From contig CABIXK010000002.1 of assembly GCA_902362705.1 (NCBI GenBank), forward strand, positions 142,732-206,731: a stretch of 64,000 nt of DNA. The letters are read 5' to 3'. Shown here piece by piece: positions 60,923 to 64,000 of this stretch (positions are counted from its first letter, which is position 1; each line of letters begins with the position of its first letter). The notes under the pieces are model-generated. The model made no database searches. It was not told the origin of the DNA and saw only the letters and a list, made by a program, of their open reading frames with translations. Both the position numbers and the translations under genes were made by a program. The DNA comes from Rikenellaceae bacterium (GTDB taxonomy: Bacteria; Bacteroidota; Bacteroidia; Bacteroidales; Rikenellaceae).

Positions 60923-61936
60923 ATGGGATTCGTAGATGATTGCATTATGGGCAGACCGGCGCAAGATCCGAAATTCGACCTCTCGTCGCTTATTATCGAC
61001 CTGTCGAAACAACTCCCCGACCCGCAGCCGATCGTGCGTCTATGGGGAAATTTGATAGCGTCCCGTGGCAATGTGTCTGCCGTGGTAGGCTTGGCCAAGA
61101 GCCGAAAGACCTTTCTGACCGCCGCTGTGGCTTCGGGCTTCCTCTCTTCGTCCGATTTTCTCGGCTTCGATACGCCCGCTACGGGTAAGGTGGTCTATAT
61201 CGACACGGAGCAGTCGAGGGCGCACGTTCACAAGGTGGCTCGGCGGATTCTGCGCAGTATCGGTTTGCCGACCAATCGCAACCACGATCCGCTCGTCGTG
61301 GCGGCCTTGCGAGAGCTGACACCCGACCGGCGCAAGGAGGCTACGGGGGAGATTCTGCGTCGGTACAAGCCTGACCTGCTGATCCTCGACGGTGTGGCCG
61401 ACCTCTGCAACGACCCGAACGACCTGCACGAATCGGAAGCGCTGACATGCGAGTTGATGCGTTGGAGCAGCGAATACGAGAATCATATCCTCTGCGTGCT
61501 GCACACCAATCCCGGCGGCGACAAAGCACGTGGCCACCTCGGCTCGGCGCTGTTGCGCAAGTCGGAGACGGTCATGCTCGTGAAAGCCGACGGCGACACC
61601 TCGGTCGTCGCTCCCCAGTACTGCCGCAACGAGCCGTTCACGGAGTTCGCCTTTCGTATCAATGCTGAGGTATTGCCCGAGCTATGCAGTATTCCCGCAT
61701 CTCAACCGAAAGAGGATGTATTCGCCGAGATCATGGAGACGGGAAAAGTTTATGCGCACTCGGAGCTGGTGGAATTGATTCGTGAAAAATTGAACGTAAA
61801 GGAAAGCGGCGCCAAGATGAAGATTTCCCGAGCAGCCAAAGCCGGAATAATCGTCAAGAATCAGGTTGGCGGGTACTATCTTCCGGGGTCGCAAGTCGAG
61901 GTGTCACAATCCGAGTTGCATGATGAACCGTTCTAA
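60923..61936 (+). CDS. RepA/AAA_25-like ATPase with atypical Walker A
   Basis: 337 aa. RecA-fold replication helicase/initiator of the RepA type. Walker A region VVGLAKSRKT (about 55-63) keeps Lys-Thr but has Arg where the second glycine of GxxxxGKT is expected. Walker B is DLLILDGVAD; LCVLHTNPG and RGHLGSALLRKSETVMLV match the sensor/H motifs. The C-terminal ~80 residues look winged-helix-like (AHSELVELIREKLNVKESGAKMKIS). In phages and mobilizable elements this protein loads replication at a nearby origin; a strong dyad lies 34 bp downstream. Confidence 0.88.
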   Translation: MGFVDDCIMGRPAQDPKFDLSSLIIDLSKQLPDPQPIVRLWGNLIASRGNVSAVVGLAKSRKTFLTAAVASGFLSSSDFLGFDTPATGKVVYIDTEQSRAHVHKVARRILRSIGLPTNRNHDPLVVAALRELTPDRRKEATGEILRRYKPDLLILDGVADLCNDPNDLHESEALTCELMRWSSEYENHILCVLHTNPGGDKARGHLGSALLRKSETVMLVKADGDTSVVAPQYCRNEPFTEFAFRINAEVLPELCSIPASQPKEDVFAEIMETGKVYAHSELVELIREKLNVKESGAKMKISRAAKAGIIVKNQVGGYYLPGSQVEVSQSELHDEPF

Positions 61937-61969
61937 ATATCTATGTCTCGTTATGGCCTTGTGGGTGGA

Positions 61970-62015
61970 GGGTCACAGTCACAACCCCTTATATAGGGGT
62001 GTGACTTTGTGACCC
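61970..62015. promoter_or_regulatory. Strong dyad with GTCACA repeats (possible origin or operator)
   Basis: Arms 61970-61988 and 61996-62015 (GGGTCACA-GTCACA-A-CCCC / GGGG-TGTGAC-TT-TGTGACCC) around a TTATATA loop. GTCACA occurs twice on each arm. Lies between the RepA-like gene and the next gene. Confidence 0.6.
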
Positions 62016-62081
62016 CACACGCCCCAAACGGTATGAAACGATACGGAGATAGAAATAACTTATTCTAAAACACAAAAAACT

Positions 62082-62537
62082 ATGAAGACAAAAACACCCG
62101 CCGTGTCGCAGATGACCGGCAATTTCAAAAAGGCCTATTGCCGCACAATCGAGTTCCAAAACGAAGCAGGAACAGATACCCTACTGGAGGTCTCTCCGAG
62201 TTGCAGCTTCGACGGCCGACAATGGCATATTCATGACGACGAAATCCGGCTGTCGATCCATGATGTCGGGTGCTACGACGACCGGACCGGCCAATGGGAA
62301 GACAACCCCGATGTGATGAGTTCCGTCGACGGTGTGTCGTGGCTTACCTTCACACCGCACGAAGCTCGCCAACTCGCCAGGGAACTATTGCGGTTTGCCG
62401 GCAAGTGCCGCACGGCTGCGGAGATCGACCGATCCGACCCCGAATTGCTGGAAAGACTTGCCGAGAGTGAGCGGCATATCCGGGAAGTATGGGCCGAGGC
62501 CGAGAATGAGGATACAAACACCCCAAAAATGGGGTAA
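62082..62537 (+). CDS. Element protein of unknown function
   Basis: 151 aa. First half beta-rich (AYCRTIEFQNEAGTDTLLEV, DEIRLSIHDVGCYDDRTGQWEDN, GVSWLTFTPHEA) and last ~60 residues acidic helix (ARELLRFAGKCRTAAEIDRSD...HIREVWAEAENE). Not recognised. Starts 145 bp after the RepA-like gene, beyond the dyad. Confidence 0.72.
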   Translation: MKTKTPAVSQMTGNFKKAYCRTIEFQNEAGTDTLLEVSPSCSFDGRQWHIHDDEIRLSIHDVGCYDDRTGQWEDNPDVMSSVDGVSWLTFTPHEARQLARELLRFAGKCRTAAEIDRSDPELLERLAESERHIREVWAEAENEDTNTPKMG

Positions 62538-62766
62538 TTATTCCGTTTATAGTGGGTCGATATTATCTCTACCTTTCGACTGATAAATCAGCTGTTAGCG
62601 TACAAAACTTAAAGTGTAGTTATAGAATAGTTGATTTTTTGTATCCGTTTCGTGGTTATCATTTACGTACACTCGTGTTTAGCGAATGTGTTACGAAACA
62701 GATGGATGCGAACGAAAAACGGTAAATATCGGCTCGCTTGTAGTTGTTAATAATAGCTTTTTAACT
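62538..62766. other. AT-rich intergenic region
   Basis: AT-rich spacer containing TTTACGTACACT (62662-62673), also found at 59245, and the extended CGTACACTCGT shared with 63546. A longer frame for the next gene would start at 62686, but its N terminus looks non-native. No other gene seen. Confidence 0.45.
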
Positions 62767-63096
62767 ATGGCAAGAAAACGCAAAAGATTACGCAAACATA
62801 AGGACGGACGATTCAGCCCTCGCAAAGTATTGGACGACGGTCATTGGATGCCCTTATCTTTTTCTGAAAAAGTATTTGCGGCTTTGACCTGGCTCGGGTT
62901 CACGAATGCGGAGGCGTGGGGCGTACTCAATCCGCTGTCCGAAGCCTCGCCCAACAGCAAGGCGGTCATGGCCGGGCGAATGGCGTGCAGCTATAGCGTG
63001 AAGGCCTACATCGAAGTACTGAACCGATACCAGTCCGACAAAATGCTTACTTTCAAAGGATTCAAAGGGTACGGGGCGGATTATGACGAAGAGTAA
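62767..63096 (+). CDS. Small-terminase-like HTH protein
   Basis: 109 aa from MARKRKRLRKHKDGRF. Very basic N terminus, then FSEKVFAALTWLGFTNAEAWGVLNPLSEASPNSKAVMAGRMACSYSVKAYIEVLNRYQ, which follows the layout of phage small terminase subunits (HTH plus 'A..NP...S..S....A..L......YI..L'). Similar domains also occur in some conjugative elements, so a packaging role is tentative. It overlaps the next gene by 14 bp. Confidence 0.75.
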   Translation: MARKRKRLRKHKDGRFSPRKVLDDGHWMPLSFSEKVFAALTWLGFTNAEAWGVLNPLSEASPNSKAVMAGRMACSYSVKAYIEVLNRYQSDKMLTFKGFKGYGADYDEE

Positions 63097-63517
63097 ACCA
63101 CAAAAAATTATTAGACCAATGACACGCACAAACAAACTCACATTGCATTTTTATATGAACGGAAAGGATGGAGGAGAGATTGAAGTTTCTCTCGCTTATG
63201 GCAGTTGTCGATATTACGGAGGCCGTACTACCATATGCAACTCACGAAAGTTTTTCGACCAATTTAACCCAGACGGAACTTTAAAAACAGAACTACCCTT
63301 TGAAAAGACAGGACTTGTGCCTGATTGCTTGGAAATTATCCGTAAATCCGTATTGGACGGCATGAACGAAAGGTTAAAGAAAGGCCAGGATATAGACGAC
63401 ACAGCTTTTGAGCAGGAGATGGACAAGGCTGTAGAAAAGATGTGGATTTATAAATCGGCGTGGATTGCAGGGCGAAATTCTATCGCTCGATATACCGACA
63501 GCCGAAAGATCATTTAG
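63083..63517 (+). CDS. Element protein of unknown function
   Basis: 144 aa, unless translation starts at the second Met at 63119. N-terminal beta strands (LTLHFYMNGKDGGEIEVSLAYGSCRYYGGRTTIC), then helices (LEIIRKSVLDGMNERLKKGQ, FEQEMDKAVEKMWIYKSAWIAGRNSIARY). No domain recognised. Last gene of the rightward set; ends before a hairpin terminator. Confidence 0.72.
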   Translation: MTKSKPQKIIRPMTRTNKLTLHFYMNGKDGGEIEVSLAYGSCRYYGGRTTICNSRKFFDQFNPDGTLKTELPFEKTGLVPDCLEIIRKSVLDGMNERLKKGQDIDDTAFEQEMDKAVEKMWIYKSAWIAGRNSIARYTDSRKII

Positions 63518-63540
63518 TCTGCGTCTGCCGAATTTTCGGC

Positions 63541-63570
63541 ACACCCGTACACTCGTTGTGCGGGTGTTTT
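63541..63570 (+). terminator. Terminator of the rightward element operon
   Basis: 11-bp stem (63541-63551 with 63557-63567, one G-U) followed by TTTTGTTT. Closes the rightward genes. Confidence 0.75.
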
Positions 63571-63835
63571 GTTTCATGATTGTAAAATGCCTGAATATGG
63601 CATACTTGCGCAATTACACCGTAATGAGGGCCTATCAAAGCCATTGACAAAAGCAAGAGATGTTCCCGAACTGGGAATCCCCGTTACGGAATTTTGACAC
63701 ATCGGTGGCCGAGGCCGGAATCCCGGCCACGGGCCGGCCGCTCGTATGTTTCTTGCGTATTATGCGATATTCGGCTATTAGTTTGGCCGACAATTTACAT
63801 ACACGGAATTTTGCGTATACAGAGCGGAGGACAGA
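63568..63835. other. Gene-poor region
   Basis: A few short overlapping frames but none with convincing content. A GGCCGG-rich palindromic cluster lies near 63710-63740 (GGCCGAGGCCGG...CCGGCCACGGGCCGGCC). I see nothing else. Confidence 0.45.
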
Positions 63836-63866
63836 AAAAGGGAGTCGTAATTTGCGACACCCTTTT
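63836..63866 (-). terminator. Terminator, probably of the minus-strand gene at the window edge
   Basis: Stem AAAAGGG-A-GTCG / CGAC-A-CCCTTTT; on the minus strand it is followed by a T-run, 20 bp past the stop at 63887. Confidence 0.6.
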
Positions 63867-63886
63867 ACAACCCAGCCTCAACGTTG

Positions 63887-64000
63887 TTACGCCTCGTAAC
63901 CCTCGTAGTAGTACGATTGTTCGATGCCCTTGAAAATGATTTCCCGGTCGTCGGTGCGATCCGTCAGCGACGGCAGGAGCAGTGCCCGCAATTCAAGGTC
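63887..64000 (-). CDS. 3' end of a minus-strand gene (partial)
   Basis: 37 in-frame codons run from the window edge to a TAA at 63889-63887; the C terminus reads [18 protein letters not shown]. An intrinsic terminator lies just beyond. The product is unknown. It might be the element's next module or the flanking chromosome. Confidence 0.55.
   Translation of the reverse strand, partial: DLELRALLLPSLTDRTDDREIIFKGIEQSYYYEGYEA

Noticed and set aside
63660..63933. Small overlapping frames near the right edge
   Set aside because: Two frames over the same bases, crossing a terminator and the end of a minus-strand gene; no coding character.

Overview
The window is a GC-rich piece of a Bacteroidetes chromosome. 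The signs are a SusC/SusD outer-membrane pair, many lipoproteins with a Cys close to the N terminus, Bat/MoxR and anSME genes, and recurrent TAnnTTTG (-7) promoter boxes with little Shine-Dalgarno signal. The high GC together with this gene content suggests an Alistipes-like (Rikenellaceae) gut commensal; the genus is an inference. Most genes are ordinary chromosomal genes. The last ~7.4 kb is a lower-GC integrated element.

Layout. 1-12.6 kb is a polysaccharide utilisation locus: SusC (5' end outside the window), SusD, a repeat-rich surface lipoprotein, two paralogous lipoproteins of unknown enzymology, an AraC regulator and a GH92 alpha-mannosidase, which suggests an alpha-mannose-containing glycan. 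12.7-29.5 kb is housekeeping: a QueD/PTPS-like enzyme, DNA polymerase I, folE, rdgB, a tiny ABC module, a HAD phosphatase, a nitroreductase, RNase HII, an OmpA protein, a second AraC regulator, lipA-lipB, recJ and a KdsC-like phosphatase. 29.5-36.3 kb has a DUF2520 protein, YihY, a three-copy structured repeat, a PfkB kinase with a GH36 alpha-galactosidase, and a sulfatase-maturase-like radical SAM protein. 36.4-36.8 kb is rnpB (RNase P RNA) on the minus strand. 37-42.6 kb is a MoxR/DUF58/Bat operon. 42.9-56.3 kb has a UvrD/PcrA helicase, a four-helix-bundle gene bracketed by AT-rich inverted repeats, nth, an S41 protease, a GH84 hexosaminidase, a DHH phosphoesterase, a YeiH transporter, a GNAT enzyme, an HGSNAT-like membrane protein and a sugar nucleotidyltransferase.

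56.6 kb to the end is an integrated element: tyrosine recombinase, AT-rich cargo gene, excisionase-like HTH protein, PD-(D/E)XK (VRR-NUC-like) nuclease, RepA-like ATPase with an atypical Walker A, a strong dyad (possible origin or operator), and a protein resembling small terminase subunits. This could be the early region of a prophage, a phage satellite or a mobilizable element. No structural or relaxase gene is visible before the window ends.

The most interesting non-coding signals are: a likely ~84-nt small RNA at 24.86-24.95 kb (near-perfect promoter, two GNRA-capped hairpins, G-free linker, T-run); three ~75-bp repeats at 31.6-31.8 kb with differing but self-complementary interiors; several genes whose -7 box lies only 4-6 nt before the start codon, implying leaderless mRNAs; and nested inverted repeats ahead of the second AraC gene.
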